A DNA stretch of 64,000 nt, taken from IMG/VR virus record IMGVR_UViG_3300025874_000006, positions 1 to 64,000 of that record; one strand, written 5' to 3'. The notes under the pieces are model-generated. The model saw only the letters and a program-made list of their open reading frames with translations, searched no databases and was not told the origin of the DNA. This DNA comes from a virus. The first letter of the stretch is position 1; each line of letters opens with the position of its first letter. The position numbers were made by a program, and so were the translations under genes. Shown here piece by piece: positions 15,894 to 24,204 of the stretch.

Positions 15894-16849
15894 TATGCTA
15901 CCGCCATTTCAACTGCAAGTTCAGCTGCGCGCTTCTTCTTGACTTGGTTTGCGCCGTACCATGCAGAAGTCATTCGACCATCCGCAGTACGTCCTAATCG
16001 GTGGTCAGTTAGATACGTAACTGAGTTAAACGCCTGCCACCATGAACCACGACCATACTCAGCACCCGGCTGTGTCTCTAACAACTCATATGCCTTCTTG
16101 GCATTTGGTGCGAGGTCGTTGTATACCTTAACTTCTTCTTTCGGTGCCTGTGAAGGGAAAAGTGAGTTGTAGTATTGAATAAGAGTGTCAGCAGTGAACT
16201 GTCGTTTGGACAACAACTGAGCCATCTCTTTGTATTGGTCAAACTTCTCATGAGCAAGACCCATAGTAATCTTAACTTGGTCAGCATCAAACGCACGGCG
16301 ATGGTTAATCTTGGTTGAGTTAACCGAAGTTCCCTTTAGTGCAAGTGACAGACTGTTCATACAAGTTACACGAACCGGAGTGAATCGAACGTCAATTGAC
16401 TTACCATACTCGTGTGGATTAGAGAACAACAAGTATGAATCGACTTGGTCTCCACCAAGGATATCGAACGACTCCTTGATTTTTGCCATCGCGTAGACCA
16501 TCTTACCATCTTTCAGAGAACCCGCAGAACTCATCTCCATGTCACCGGCAGAGCAGTAATCATTGAAGAACTCGAAGGCTTGTTCGTTTTGAACGGGGTT
16601 CCAGTTACCACCGACCTGAGTCAGTACTTTGGAGTCAGTTGAACGGACGAGCGCTTCCATACCCGTAGCCACCTCTTCACCGTTGTGGTGTACGTAAGAT
16701 GGGATTTTATCTACAGTCCAATCGACACCCGCTTTCTGCATCATCTGGACAGGAGTTAGGTCATTGGACACTTCGGTACCAATACCCCAAGGACATCCAC
16801 CAACAACAGCGGAAGTTTCAATTTGCAAAATGTTATTTGATACAGTCAT
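15893..16849 (-). CDS. DUF932 phage/plasmid-like protein
   Basis: A 318-aa protein. GVDWTVDKIPSYVHHNGE near the start, SFDILGGDQVDSYLLFSN in the middle and RVTCMNSLSLAL are signature segments of the DUF932 / TIGR03299 family found in phages and plasmids. The biochemical role is not established. It is the first gene after a strong early-type promoter, so it is probably made early. Confidence 0.85.
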   Translation of the reverse strand: MTVSNNILQIETSAVVGGCPWGIGTEVSNDLTPVQMMQKAGVDWTVDKIPSYVHHNGEEVATGMEALVRSTDSKVLTQVGGNWNPVQNEQAFEFFNDYCSAGDMEMSSAGSLKDGKMVYAMAKIKESFDILGGDQVDSYLLFSNPHEYGKSIDVRFTPVRVTCMNSLSLALKGTSVNSTKINHRRAFDADQVKITMGLAHEKFDQYKEMAQLLSKRQFTADTLIQYYNSLFPSQAPKEEVKVYNDLAPNAKKAYELLETQPGAEYGRGSWWQAFNSVTYLTDHRLGRTADGRMTSAWYGANQVKKKRAAELAVEMAVA

Positions 16850-16878
16850 AATATAGTTTCCTCATTGATTAAGTAGAC

Positions 16879-16907
16879 ATTATACACTTGTTTTCATTAC
16901 TTGTCAA
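16879..16907 (-). promoter_or_regulatory. sigma70-type promoter
   Basis: Minus strand perfect TTGACA, 17 bp, TATAAT, 30 bp upstream of the DUF932 gene. Confidence 0.85.
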
Positions 16908-16932
16908 TACTTATTTCAAAAATAAATGAAAT

Positions 16933-17160
16933 TTATTCGGGGTGTACGTCACCACCACACCAATCCAACACCAACTCGAATGCTTCTATCTGTTTGATGA
17001 TGTACATAACATCCTGTTCAGGGTCTGAGTCAAAGATACCTATACCCTTACCCTGCCTACGTTCTTCCAAGTCGCGTTCGAAACATTCAATCATAAATCG
17101 CATTTCCGTTCGAATTATCTCATCGGTCTGGTCACTATCTAGCTCTATCGTCATAGACAT
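16933..17160 (-). CDS. hypothetical acidic protein, 75 aa
   Basis: An acidic helical protein ending in a WCGGDVHPE tail. Not recognised. Soluble. Confidence 0.65.
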   Translation of the reverse strand: MSMTIELDSDQTDEIIRTEMRFMIECFERDLEERRQGKGIGIFDSDPEQDVMYIIKQIEAFELVLDWCGGDVHPE

Positions 17161-17186
17161 ATTTTATTCTCCATTAGAATATTAAA

Positions 17187-17342
17187 TTAAGAAACATCTT
17201 TCTCGTATATTTCAATATTCTCTTCCGGAACATTGAGGGCAATGAGGTCACGCTTCATTTTTTCGGGGTTATCGACATTCCATACAATGTGTCTCTCCCC
17301 TAAACTGTCAATCCATTCTAGATTCATCACAGTCATGTTCAT
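17187..17342 (-). CDS. hypothetical protein, 51 aa
   Basis: Begins MNMTVMNLEWIDSLG and has a PEKMKRDLIALN helix. The ATG at 17342 overlaps the upstream stop as ATGA. Not recognised, but the coupling and frame make it likely to be real. Confidence 0.6.
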   Translation of the reverse strand: MNMTVMNLEWIDSLGERHIVWNVDNPEKMKRDLIALNVPEENIEIYEKDVS

Positions 17343-17617
17343 GCCGCAAACTCCGACTTAGGTGAGAACCGTGGGTACAATCGGAACCGTCCCTGACTAT
17401 TAATGGATTTCGTGTAGATAGTTGGTTCAGGAAGCCCTCTCTCATCTAACGCATCAAAGAACAACTGTGCATCACAGTCGCACTCTAACCATACGCTCTT
17501 GTCATTGAAGAAAGAATACTCCGAGATCTTGTTCATGAACCCTAGGTTCTCTACAGTGCGTACATCAACCTTCAGGTACGAATGGCTTGGATCAGAAATA
17601 TAAGTGATTGCTTTCAT
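17339..17617 (-). CDS. hypothetical protein, 92 aa
   Basis: A soluble mixed alpha/beta protein, not recognised. It is flanked by start/stop overlaps on both sides, within the operon led by the promoter at 17924. Confidence 0.68.
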   Translation of the reverse strand: MKAITYISDPSHSYLKVDVRTVENLGFMNKISEYSFFNDKSVWLECDCDAQLFFDALDERGLPEPTIYTKSINSQGRFRLYPRFSPKSEFAA

Positions 17618-17889
17618 TACACTGACTCCTTTACTTTCATTTTAGAAGAACTATGGTCGATTATAAGGTCGCGAACACGTTCACGGTCAAGAGAGTCGCC
17701 GTGACCCCAAGACTCGTGACGAGTAGGACTAGAACAGATTTCTACATACTTAACGATAGCACGTTCAACGACTTCAACGTTCAGACCCTCAATTGGGTAT
17801 AGACCGTCATACGCATAGAACGACAGAACATAGTTGCGGAAGTTAGTGAACTCAGGGTTTTTTCTCAAACCGAAGTAATTACTAGACAT
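17617..17889 (-). CDS. hypothetical protein, 90 aa
   Basis: Begins MSSNYFGLRKNPEFTNFRNY; the aromatic-rich N-half is followed by a helical C-half. Not recognised. The ATG at 17889 is preferred to an upstream TTG; AGAGAGA lies before it. It is the first gene of a unit controlled by the dyad-linked promoter. Confidence 0.7.
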   Translation of the reverse strand: MSSNYFGLRKNPEFTNFRNYVLSFYAYDGLYPIEGLNVEVVERAIVKYVEICSSPTRHESWGHGDSLDRERVRDLIIDHSSSKMKVKESV

Positions 17890-17923
17890 AGTCAAATCTC
17901 TCTATTCATTAATTTATGTACCC

Positions 17924-17952
17924 ATTATACTAGTTTTGATAACATGATGCAA
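17924..17952 (-). promoter_or_regulatory. sigma70-type promoter with upstream dyad
   Basis: Minus strand TTGCAT, 17 bp, TATAAT. The dyad copy 2 starts 9 bp upstream of the -35 box, with the same AGTAAAC linker core as at the left end. Confidence 0.78.
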
Positions 17953-17961
17953 GCAGTAAAC

Positions 17962-17987
17962 GTGACCCAAACAAAGAAAATGGTCAC
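17962..17987. promoter_or_regulatory. 26-bp dyad operator-like element, copy 2
   Basis: GTGACCAT, 10 bp, TGGGTCAC on the minus strand, immediately after the stop codon of the gene ending at 17988. Same length and same 9-bp distance to the -35 box as the other copies. Confidence 0.65.
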
Positions 17988-18215
17988 TTAGTCTACTTCT
18001 TCGATGGTGATACGGTACTTCTTACCGTTCATATCTACCACGTCCAGTCTCTTGGTAGTGGATATCATATAACCTTCTCTAGGGTCTAAGTCCATTTTCA
18101 CGTGACCTACTTCGCGGACAACACCCCCACATTCACTGTAACCATCTTCCAACATGGCTGGTCTAATAATTGTGTGTGCGATGTAATCGCAGTATGCCAT
18201 ACCATTCTTATTCAT
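17988..18215 (-). CDS. hypothetical protein, 75 aa
   Basis: A soluble protein with several beta-strand-like stretches. Not recognised. Its start overlaps the stop of the next gene upstream by 1 bp. Confidence 0.68.
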   Translation of the reverse strand: MNKNGMAYCDYIAHTIIRPAMLEDGYSECGGVVREVGHVKMDLDPREGYMISTTKRLDVVDMNGKKYRITIEEVD

Positions 18216-18718
18216 TATGCTACCTCTTTCATTTGGGAGTAATATTTAAGTGATTCTTGATAGTCCATCCAGTCGCCCTTACAGGTCTCTACCTGAGTTG
18301 AATAGTTTGACTGTTCACCGTCAAGGTGTTGTATCCAAGAAGATACCTTTCGTTTGAGAATGCCGTAAGCAGGCATGTACTCGGAATACTCGGTGGAGGA
18401 TTGTGCAACCCACTCACCTTCGGGGGTTCTCTCCATATAGATTGGAGTTTCCCAATGTTCGTGGTGGTTTGATGCATCGAAGTCGATGGCATCGATGAGG
18501 TCTTGGCTGATGATGTACTCGCCATAGTATTCATTGCTTTGGTTGATGAGTGTGGCCAACTCACTCCAGTAGGCATCATCTTGTGCCTCTGCTAGAGTAC
18601 AGTCGAAGAAGTAGGTGTTACCACCCTTCATCTTCCAATGTTGAGGGCACTGGCCCTGACCGTCCCACGCATGGGCACCATAGTTTTCACTACACTGTGT
18701 TTGAACAACAATCTTCAT
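18215..18718 (-). CDS. conserved hypothetical protein, 167 aa
   Basis: Begins MKIVVQTQCSENYGAHAWDG, a pattern seen in conserved phage proteins of unknown role. Rich in W, Y, H and Q. Soluble. Overlaps the small membrane gene as TAATG. Confidence 0.7.
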   Translation of the reverse strand: MKIVVQTQCSENYGAHAWDGQGQCPQHWKMKGGNTYFFDCTLAEAQDDAYWSELATLINQSNEYYGEYIISQDLIDAIDFDASNHHEHWETPIYMERTPEGEWVAQSSTEYSEYMPAYGILKRKVSSWIQHLDGEQSNYSTQVETCKGDWMDYQESLKYYSQMKEVA

Positions 18719-18873
18719 TATACAATCTCCAAGTCAGATAAAGAGTAACCACATAGGGCAAAACCAGATACGCTATAGATAAGTGTCTCGGTAACAGTCA
18801 TAACGTTGGTTTCCAAAGAACCCACAGAAGCCATCACGAAGAAACCACCCAACAAACCTAACATCAATTTCAT
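18718..18873 (-). CDS. small membrane protein, 51 aa
   Basis: Begins MKLMLGLLGGFFVMA with a second weaker hydrophobic segment near the end. The ATG at 18873 is the correct start: an upstream in-frame ATG lies at the -10 box itself. Its 39-bp leader is repeated, inverted, ahead of the plus-strand gene at 19079. Confidence 0.68.
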   Translation of the reverse strand: MKLMLGLLGGFFVMASVGSLETNVMTVTETLIYSVSGFALCGYSLSDLEIV

Positions 18874-18909
18874 AATTTTCTCTCTCAACTCAATTTGTAC
18901 AGACATTAT
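18871..18909 (-). repeat. promoter-leader repeat, minus copy
   Basis: 39 bp from the -10 region to the start codon, identical to 19043-19081 in the opposite orientation. It carries the ribosome binding site GAGAGAG. Confidence 0.85.
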
Positions 18910-18933
18910 ACTTGTTTGTGAAACGAAAGTCAA
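18905..18933 (-). promoter_or_regulatory. sigma70-type promoter
   Basis: Minus strand TTGACT, 17 bp, TATAAT. Drives the small membrane gene and its downstream neighbours. Confidence 0.78.
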
Positions 18934-19018
18934 GGTGTTTGATAGATTATTTGGTTATATAAAGCGGATAACTATGACATATTGATATAAAAACGGGGAT
19001 AATAATGCTATAAATGGC

Positions 19019-19047
19019 TTGTGTTTTCAAAAGAAGTATGAGATAAT
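19019..19047 (+). promoter_or_regulatory. sigma70-like promoter, plus strand
   Basis: TTGTGT, 17 bp, GATAAT, leading straight into the duplicated 39-bp leader. Weaker than its minus-strand counterpart. Confidence 0.55.
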
Positions 19048-19081
19048 GTCTGTACAAATTGAGTTGAGAGAGAAAATTATG
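19043..19081 (+). repeat. promoter-leader repeat, plus copy
   Basis: Identical in 39 bp to 18871-18909 in inverted orientation. Ends in the start codon at 19079. Confidence 0.85.
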
Positions 19082-19222
19082 TATATAGTCCGAAACATGA
19101 TCAATGACCAAAGAGTTAACAACATGACCTTTGAGACAATCACTGCCGCATTGCAGTGGAGAATGAGTATGGGACGCACCTTCATGGGTGAGACTTGGAT
19201 TGACTTTGCGGAGGCAAAATAA
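19079..19222 (+). CDS. hypothetical protein, 47 aa
   Basis: Begins MYIVRNMINDQRVNNM and has a FETITAALQWRMSMG helix. Not recognised. The start at 19079 follows the duplicated leader with its GAGAGAG; the longer frame from 19046 begins at the -10 box and is unlikely. First of three plus-strand genes with overlapping ends. Confidence 0.65.
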   Translation: MYIVRNMINDQRVNNMTFETITAALQWRMSMGRTFMGETWIDFAEAK

Positions 19223-19359
19223 TGAACCACGAAATTGCTGATCTAATGAATGACCTTGTAATGCTAATCGAAGCACAAGAGTGTTACAATGAGACGTACT
19301 ACAACAGTGAGTACAATCGAATCACCAATCGTATTGCTGAGTTAGGAGGTATCAAATGA
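19222..19359 (+). CDS. hypothetical protein, 45 aa
   Basis: Begins MNHEIADLMNDLVMLIEA, acidic and helical. Overlaps the preceding gene as TAATG and the next as ATGA, which supports it as a real gene despite its length. Not recognised. Confidence 0.62.
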   Translation: MNHEIADLMNDLVMLIEAQECYNETYYNSEYNRITNRIAELGGIK

Positions 19360-19670
19360 ATAAAGTTACCGTGATACACCAAGCGTTCGAGAAGACCCCT
19401 GAGATGATTGCTTACGTTAATGTGGGTGACCGTACGGGTGACATCGCCCTTGAGTATGCATACTTTCGCACACAGAACATCCAAGGTTCGTGGAGTCGTG
19501 ACGACATTGAGAACAATCCGGACTACTCAGAAGATGTGACTGTGTTAGTTTCGTTACCTGTTTTCGACGGTCAAACGTATGGATTACGTTCAACGTCTAT
19601 GGGAGACCAGATGTTGTTTAGTGGTAAGACTTACGAGGTCGCGATGTGCGGCTTCAAGGAAGTGTCTTAG
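19356..19670 (+). CDS. hypothetical protein, 104 aa
   Basis: A soluble, mostly beta protein (VTVIHQAFEK, MIAYVNVGDRTG). Not recognised. Preceded by TTAGGAGGT, a strong ribosome binding site. It ends 4 bp inside the convergent GIY-YIG gene. Confidence 0.7.
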   Translation: MNKVTVIHQAFEKTPEMIAYVNVGDRTGDIALEYAYFRTQNIQGSWSRDDIENNPDYSEDVTVLVSLPVFDGQTYGLRSTSMGDQMLFSGKTYEVAMCGFKEVS

Positions 19671-20083
19671 TCTTTAGGTAGATGCTTCGCGTGGATTTTG
19701 CAACCGATGAATGCGTTGTAGAATTCCTCGCGAAGTAGTACGTCATGTTCGAACTGCAACTTTGCTTCGTAGTATGAACATTCCCCTTTGGTGCGGCAGA
19801 GTTTCAGGATCTCTCTCTTGAAACTCTCTGCACCTTTCTCTTCAACTAGGGATTTCACTTGTTCGCTTGAACCAAAGTACTTCTTCCAGTCAGACACTAC
19901 TCGCGTCTTTACCTTACGCTTTCGTGTCTTCGTCACTGGCAGTGTTTTAGGTTTCCAAAAGAATTTCTTACCGATATACTTCTTGCCCGTGTCGAGCTCA
20001 GTAACCATGTAAACGAAACCCTGATAGTCTTCGAGAAAAGACTCATCAGGGTCAAAGGGGGTATTTTCGAATGTCCATTCCAT
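19667..20083 (-). CDS. GIY-YIG-superfamily nuclease-like protein
   Basis: A 138-aa protein. GFVYMVTELDTGKKYIGKK carries the two strand motifs (here VYM and YIG), followed by WKKYFGSS, an Arg in SFKREILKLC, and EA in YYEAKLQFEH for the catalytic Glu. This is a recognisable phage GIY-YIG subtype. It could be a mobile or recombination nuclease. Stands alone downstream of the ribonucleotide reductase block. Confidence 0.75.
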   Translation of the reverse strand: MEWTFENTPFDPDESFLEDYQGFVYMVTELDTGKKYIGKKFFWKPKTLPVTKTRKRKVKTRVVSDWKKYFGSSEQVKSLVEEKGAESFKREILKLCRTKGECSYYEAKLQFEHDVLLREEFYNAFIGCKIHAKHLPKD

Positions 20084-20107
20084 ACACTTACTTATATGGT
20101 GGTTAAC

Positions 20108-20248
20108 TCACTCTTCTTCGTATGTAGGTTCCGCATCCGCATCTGCACTACACATTGGGCAGTGTCGCGGTATCTCATCTTCGTAGGGTACCCTTACTAT
20201 TGATAGAATGTCGCATATAGGACACTCAATCAGATATTCGTTTTCCAT
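20108..20248 (-). CDS. small zinc-ribbon protein, 46 aa
   Basis: Two CPxC knuckles (ECPICD and HCPMCS) spaced by 17-18 residues, with an acidic tail. The ATG at 20248 overlaps the NrdB stop as TAATG, so it is translated with NrdB. Role unknown. Confidence 0.7.
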   Translation of the reverse strand: MENEYLIECPICDILSIVRVPYEDEIPRHCPMCSADADAEPTYEEE

Positions 20249-21222
20249 TAGGCCACCTCTTGTTCCAACTCGTCCCAACCGTAGTCTTCGCCTTCCATAC
20301 CGACCACTGAATATTCGGTCACACGTTTCTCAAAGAAGTTGTCGTGTGATGCTCCGTTCAGTACCCAGTCCAACCACGGTAGTGGGTTATTCTTTTGTTT
20401 GAACAGTGGTTTCATACCCAACTGAAGTAGACGGCGGTCAGCAATGTGACGGATGTAGTCGCGAACTTCTTTCTTGGTTAGGCCCTGTACACTGTTACCT
20501 TTAAACGCAAGTTGGATGAACTTGTCTTCTAGTTTGACAGCGTTCTCTGCCATCTGGTAGATTTTAGACTTTAACTCATCATTAACAATACGTGGATGTT
20601 CATCTGTGAACTCACGGAACAACTTTGCGTTGCCCTGTACGTGAATGGTCTCATCTCGGATAGACCACTCAACAATCGTTGCCATACCCTTCATCTTTCC
20701 AAAACGTTGGAAGTTAAGTAACATGACGAATGATGCGAATACTGACATACCTTCGTTGAACACCGACTGTGCCAACGCAAGGGCAAGACCCATATGACTA
20801 GAGACGTTACCGTCCTTCATAAAGTCAATCTTATCTGCCATCTCAGAGTATTCCAAGAACGCGTGGTAGTCTTCGTCAGGTAGACCTAGAGTGTCATTTA
20901 ACAGGGCGTACGCACGTTGGTGCACCCCTTCACGGTTCGCAAACGATGCTAACATATTGCGGACTTCGTTATTCTTGAACTTCGGTATTAGAAGTTCGTG
21001 GTAGTTCTCTCCTACCTGTACGTCCGACTGTGTGAATAGTCGCAGTACGTGTGTGATGAATAATTTTTCATCTTCTGACAATTTAGTCTTCCAGTCTTGA
21101 ACATCTTCAGAGAGTTCTGCCTCATCTTCAATCCAGTGGATTTCTTCGTGCTTCTTTGTCAGTTCAACCGCCCAAGGGTACATGAACGGTTTGTAAGTTT
21201 CTGAAAGCTTTAGTAACGACAT
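20248..21222 (-). CDS. nrdB: ribonucleotide reductase small subunit NrdB
   Basis: A 324-aa class I beta subunit. The ferritin-like iron ligands are visible in EEIHWIEDEAEL, ANREGVHQRAYALL and SIRDETIHVQGN. It holds the di-iron/tyrosyl radical cofactor that starts ribonucleotide reduction in NrdA, feeding dNTPs to phage replication. It lies 41 bp downstream of nrdA. Confidence 0.93.
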   Translation of the reverse strand: MSLLKLSETYKPFMYPWAVELTKKHEEIHWIEDEAELSEDVQDWKTKLSEDEKLFITHVLRLFTQSDVQVGENYHELLIPKFKNNEVRNMLASFANREGVHQRAYALLNDTLGLPDEDYHAFLEYSEMADKIDFMKDGNVSSHMGLALALAQSVFNEGMSVFASFVMLLNFQRFGKMKGMATIVEWSIRDETIHVQGNAKLFREFTDEHPRIVNDELKSKIYQMAENAVKLEDKFIQLAFKGNSVQGLTKKEVRDYIRHIADRRLLQLGMKPLFKQKNNPLPWLDWVLNGASHDNFFEKRVTEYSVVGMEGEDYGWDELEQEVA

Positions 21223-21263
21223 AATAGACCTTTTATAATAATTTGTATGTAGGCAATCTGCCC

Positions 21264-23264
21264 CTATCCTTCACAAGCTCGACACTCATCTCCATCATTT
21301 CCAACAGCATTTAAACTGATATCTGTCTTCAACTGAATCATAAGGTCTTCATAACCACCAATATATCTACCTTCTATGTAAATCTGTGGAACTGTCTTAA
21401 CATCCTTTCGTCCAGTTACTTCTGCGGCAGTCTTCTTTATCACATCAAGGTCGATGTAATCAAAAACAACTCCCTGCAACTCTAACTCTTCGATTGCCTT
21501 GACACACCACGGGCAGTTAGATTTACCATAGATTATCGTCCGGTTGTCGTCTGCCAATGCAACTCGTTCGACTTTGTCGGATACCGTCTCCGCACGAGAA
21601 CTCGCCTCGGTACGCAAATAGTATAGACCTTTCAATCCGTTCTTCCACGCGCTGAAGTGCACCTTATTGACATATGCCTTAGGTGTGCCCGATGGGAAGA
21701 ATAGATTGACTGACTGACCTTGACAAATAAATGGTTGTCGTTCGGCCGCATGAGTCACCACCCAATTCTGGTCTAGTTCTTGCGCGGTCTTGTATATCGC
21801 CTTCTCCCCTTCGTTGAGGAAGGGTAGGTGTTGCACCGACCCCTTTTTGGTGATAATACTAGTCCACGTAGATTCGTTATCTTGACCCTTCTCTTTGAGG
21901 AGTTGGGTCAGATAAACGTTCTTCACTAGGAACGAACCAGCACGAGTTCTATGCGTATAAGCACATGCCTTCAGTGGTTCGATAGATGGTGATGTAGATA
22001 AAATGACTCCCGACGACGCGTTAGGTGCTATTGCTATTAAATGCGCATTACGCATTTCTGAACCTAAACCGTCTGAGTATTCACCTCGCTCTTTCGCAAG
22101 GAGCCGTGACTCTTCTACAGCTTGTCTATTGATGTTCTCAAAGACAACCTTATTTATCTCTCGGGCTTTATCAGATTCCCAAGCGACAGAGTGCTTTTGT
22201 AAGAGTGAATGGAATCCCATTGCACCCAAACCAATTGATCTTTCACGTTCCGCAGAGTATCTTGCTCTGGAGATGCTGTCCGGTGCGTTCTCAATAAAGT
22301 ACTCAAGAACGTTGTCCAACATGCGAATCAAGTCTCGCACAATGTTGGTATCCTTCCACTCATCGTAGTATTCTAGATTGAGTGAGGAGAGACAACATAC
22401 CGCAGTTCTATCTGGCCCTGTCGGTAAGTGAATTTCATTACATAAGTTTGACCCGTGAATCTTTAGTCCCTTATCCTTCAGAGGTTGGGGGAGCCCTCGA
22501 TTCGCGGCATCAATAAAGTTTAAGTACGGTTCACCCGTACGGAACCGAACCTCAAGGATTCGTTCCCATAACTTACGTGCATCTACAGAATCTTTAACTG
22601 CACCGTCCTTCGGGTCACGTAAGTCGAATTTTTTGTTGTTTATAACCGCAGTCATAAACTCATCGGATATATTTATAGCATTGTGAATGTTCAGAGCTTT
22701 CCGTTGAACATCACCTGTCGGTATACGGATATTTAGGAATTCTATAATGTCTGGATGGCTTATGTCTAGGTATGCTGCATATGACCCCTTACGCGTCTTA
22801 CCCTGACGATAAGCAATCATGTCGGCATCTACAGTGTGTAAGAACGGAATCGGGCCAGGCGCAATGTCAGAGACCGTACGAACGTCCGACCAATGGCCAC
22901 CTACACCACCACCCATAACGGACAACCATCGCAGTTCCGAAGAGTGCTCGATAAGTCCCTCTAGAGTATCTGGTACATAAGTAAGGAAACATGAAATGGG
23001 CAATCCCTTCCCCTTGCCTTCAGCTGAAGGTGCGTTTGACAGTACTGGTGATGCAAACATGAACCATTTCTTGGAAACATATTCGTACAGTCTTCGTGCT
23101 AGGACTTCATCCAGTTGTCCTTTGTACATCGACCATGCGGTTGATGCTCTTGCATATGCGTCTTGTGGCGAATCTTCACCTTCTACCATATAGAAGTCTT
23201 TTAACATACCTACTGCATAATCAGTAAGTAAGTCATCTCTATCATATTTCACTTCGACTGTCAT
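21264..23264 (-). CDS. nrdA: ribonucleotide reductase large subunit NrdA with internal glutaredoxin
   Basis: A 666-aa protein. The catalytic core shows LPISCFLTY, SNLCNEIHLPTG and AVCCLSSLNLE for the redox and radical cysteines, and GLKGLYYLRTEA for the Tyr pair. No N-terminal ATP-cone is evident. From about residue 575 a glutaredoxin domain follows: CPWC at 584-587, TVPQIYI and GGYED. The very end (ECRACEG, Cys661 and Cys664) looks like the normal NrdA redox tail, so the glutaredoxin sits between core and tail. It reduces ribonucleotides to deoxyribonucleotides. Confidence 0.93.
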   Translation of the reverse strand: MTVEVKYDRDDLLTDYAVGMLKDFYMVEGEDSPQDAYARASTAWSMYKGQLDEVLARRLYEYVSKKWFMFASPVLSNAPSAEGKGKGLPISCFLTYVPDTLEGLIEHSSELRWLSVMGGGVGGHWSDVRTVSDIAPGPIPFLHTVDADMIAYRQGKTRKGSYAAYLDISHPDIIEFLNIRIPTGDVQRKALNIHNAINISDEFMTAVINNKKFDLRDPKDGAVKDSVDARKLWERILEVRFRTGEPYLNFIDAANRGLPQPLKDKGLKIHGSNLCNEIHLPTGPDRTAVCCLSSLNLEYYDEWKDTNIVRDLIRMLDNVLEYFIENAPDSISRARYSAERERSIGLGAMGFHSLLQKHSVAWESDKAREINKVVFENINRQAVEESRLLAKERGEYSDGLGSEMRNAHLIAIAPNASSGVILSTSPSIEPLKACAYTHRTRAGSFLVKNVYLTQLLKEKGQDNESTWTSIITKKGSVQHLPFLNEGEKAIYKTAQELDQNWVVTHAAERQPFICQGQSVNLFFPSGTPKAYVNKVHFSAWKNGLKGLYYLRTEASSRAETVSDKVERVALADDNRTIIYGKSNCPWCVKAIEELELQGVVFDYIDLDVIKKTAAEVTGRKDVKTVPQIYIEGRYIGGYEDLMIQLKTDISLNAVGNDGDECRACEG

Positions 23265-23283
23265 TAGTATTCCAAAATTTGGA

Positions 23284-23601
23284 TTATCTTCCGTTTATAG
23301 AGAGATAACCACTTTCAAGTAATTTATAAGGGAACTTACCACGAACCCCTTTATTATATTCTTCATCAGTAACGATGATGTACTCTAACAGAACCTCCCT
23401 GTCTAAGCACCGAGATTTGATATCACTCCAGTACTTATCAATATGTTTGTCCGTACCATCTGACACCACCACCACGAAAATTTCTTTCTCTTCATATGTG
23501 CAATATCGTACATTATACGCAATAAATACCTTTCTGTCAATGTCTGAGAGAACTTTATACAAAAAAGTATTGTCCTTCATATGGTTGGATAGTCCTGACA
23601 T
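23284..23601 (-). CDS. hypothetical protein, 105 aa
   Basis: A soluble alpha/beta protein, not recognised. Start 23601 is preceded by AATAGGTAACC. Lies between nrdA and the promoter unit at 23985. Confidence 0.68.
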   Translation of the reverse strand: MSGLSNHMKDNTFLYKVLSDIDRKVFIAYNVRYCTYEEKEIFVVVVSDGTDKHIDKYWSDIKSRCLDREVLLEYIIVTDEEYNKGVRGKFPYKLLESGYLSINGR

Positions 23602-23607
23602 GGTTAC

Positions 23608-23958
23608 CTATTTGCTGTAGTCATAAAAGGGTTCATCTTCTTCGTACTCATAGTCTTCGATGAGCATCTGTTTACCTGTCTCCCAGAACTTCTTACAACA
23701 CTTCTCTATGTATTCTTCCTGTTTTTCGGAGTCAAAGAGGCCTTCCCACATCAGATGATTATCGAATGGGTTCTCTGGATTTTTTACTAGGAATCTTTCT
23801 TTGGACATTCTGTCAAAAACGGAGTAACCTTGCATAGCAACATAGATTACATTACTCTCACAGAATTGGTGTGGAACGAGTTCTTCGACAACTTCTTCGA
23901 CATCATTCATCTTTTCGAGAATGACTATCGTGTAGTCAGCATGGTGCAGTAATTTCAT
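23608..23958 (-). CDS. hypothetical acidic protein, 116 aa
   Basis: Acidic, with a Glu- and Tyr-rich C-terminus. Not recognised. The ribosome binding site AAGGATT falls in the 3' arm of a short leader repeat AATCCT/AGGATT. Confidence 0.7.
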   Translation of the reverse strand: MKLLHHADYTIVILEKMNDVEEVVEELVPHQFCESNVIYVAMQGYSVFDRMSKERFLVKNPENPFDNHLMWEGLFDSEKQEEYIEKCCKKFWETGKQMLIEDYEYEEDEPFYDYSK

Positions 23959-23984
23959 AACATAATCCTTATCTAAGGTGTAGG

Positions 23985-24013
23985 ATTATATAGTATTTAA
24001 ACTACTTTGTAAA
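23985..24013 (-). promoter_or_regulatory. sigma70-type promoter
   Basis: Minus strand TTTACA, 17 bp, TATAAT, 26 bp upstream of the gene starting at 23958. Likely also feeds nrdA and nrdB. Confidence 0.7.
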
Positions 24014-24021
24014 GGGCTTAA

Positions 24022-24204
24022 TTAAAATTTATCTGGAAATATTCTTTTGAGTACTGCCGCAGCATCTTTGCGTTTCTTCTTGCGGTCATGTTTTTTACGT
24101 ACTATGACAGTCTGGTCTGGATTATCACCGGCACCAGCAACACCTTTGGTAGTATTGGCAATTTCTTCGTCAAACTGTTTCATGAATTCTTCGTATGTTT
24201 TCAT
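24022..24204 (-). CDS. small protein with capsid-targeting-like N-terminus, 60 aa
   Basis: Starts MKTYEEFMKQFDEE, very close to the T4 internal-protein start MKTYQEFIAEA. The rest is basic (KKHDRKKKRKDAAAVLKR), which would suit DNA contact in the head. The FDE could be a cleavage site for the gp21-type protease, although T4 prefers L/I at the first position. ATGA overlap with the gene upstream. Confidence 0.7.
   Translation of the reverse strand: MKTYEEFMKQFDEEIANTTKGVAGAGDNPDQTVIVRKKHDRKKKRKDAAAVLKRIFPDKF

Noticed and set aside
18905-18933. N-terminal extension MSVQIELREKIM shared by two unrelated small genes
   Set aside because: The shared peptide is a by-product of the duplicated non-coding leader; real starts are 18873 and 19079.
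22003-22368. Plus-strand open frame inside nrdA
   Set aside because: Antisense to conserved NrdA catalytic motifs; no promoter or ribosome binding site.
22667-22674. TATAAATA box inside nrdA
   Set aside because: Internal to a coding sequence with no gene start near it; likely chance. Similar internal matches occur near 31967, 36519 and 62441.
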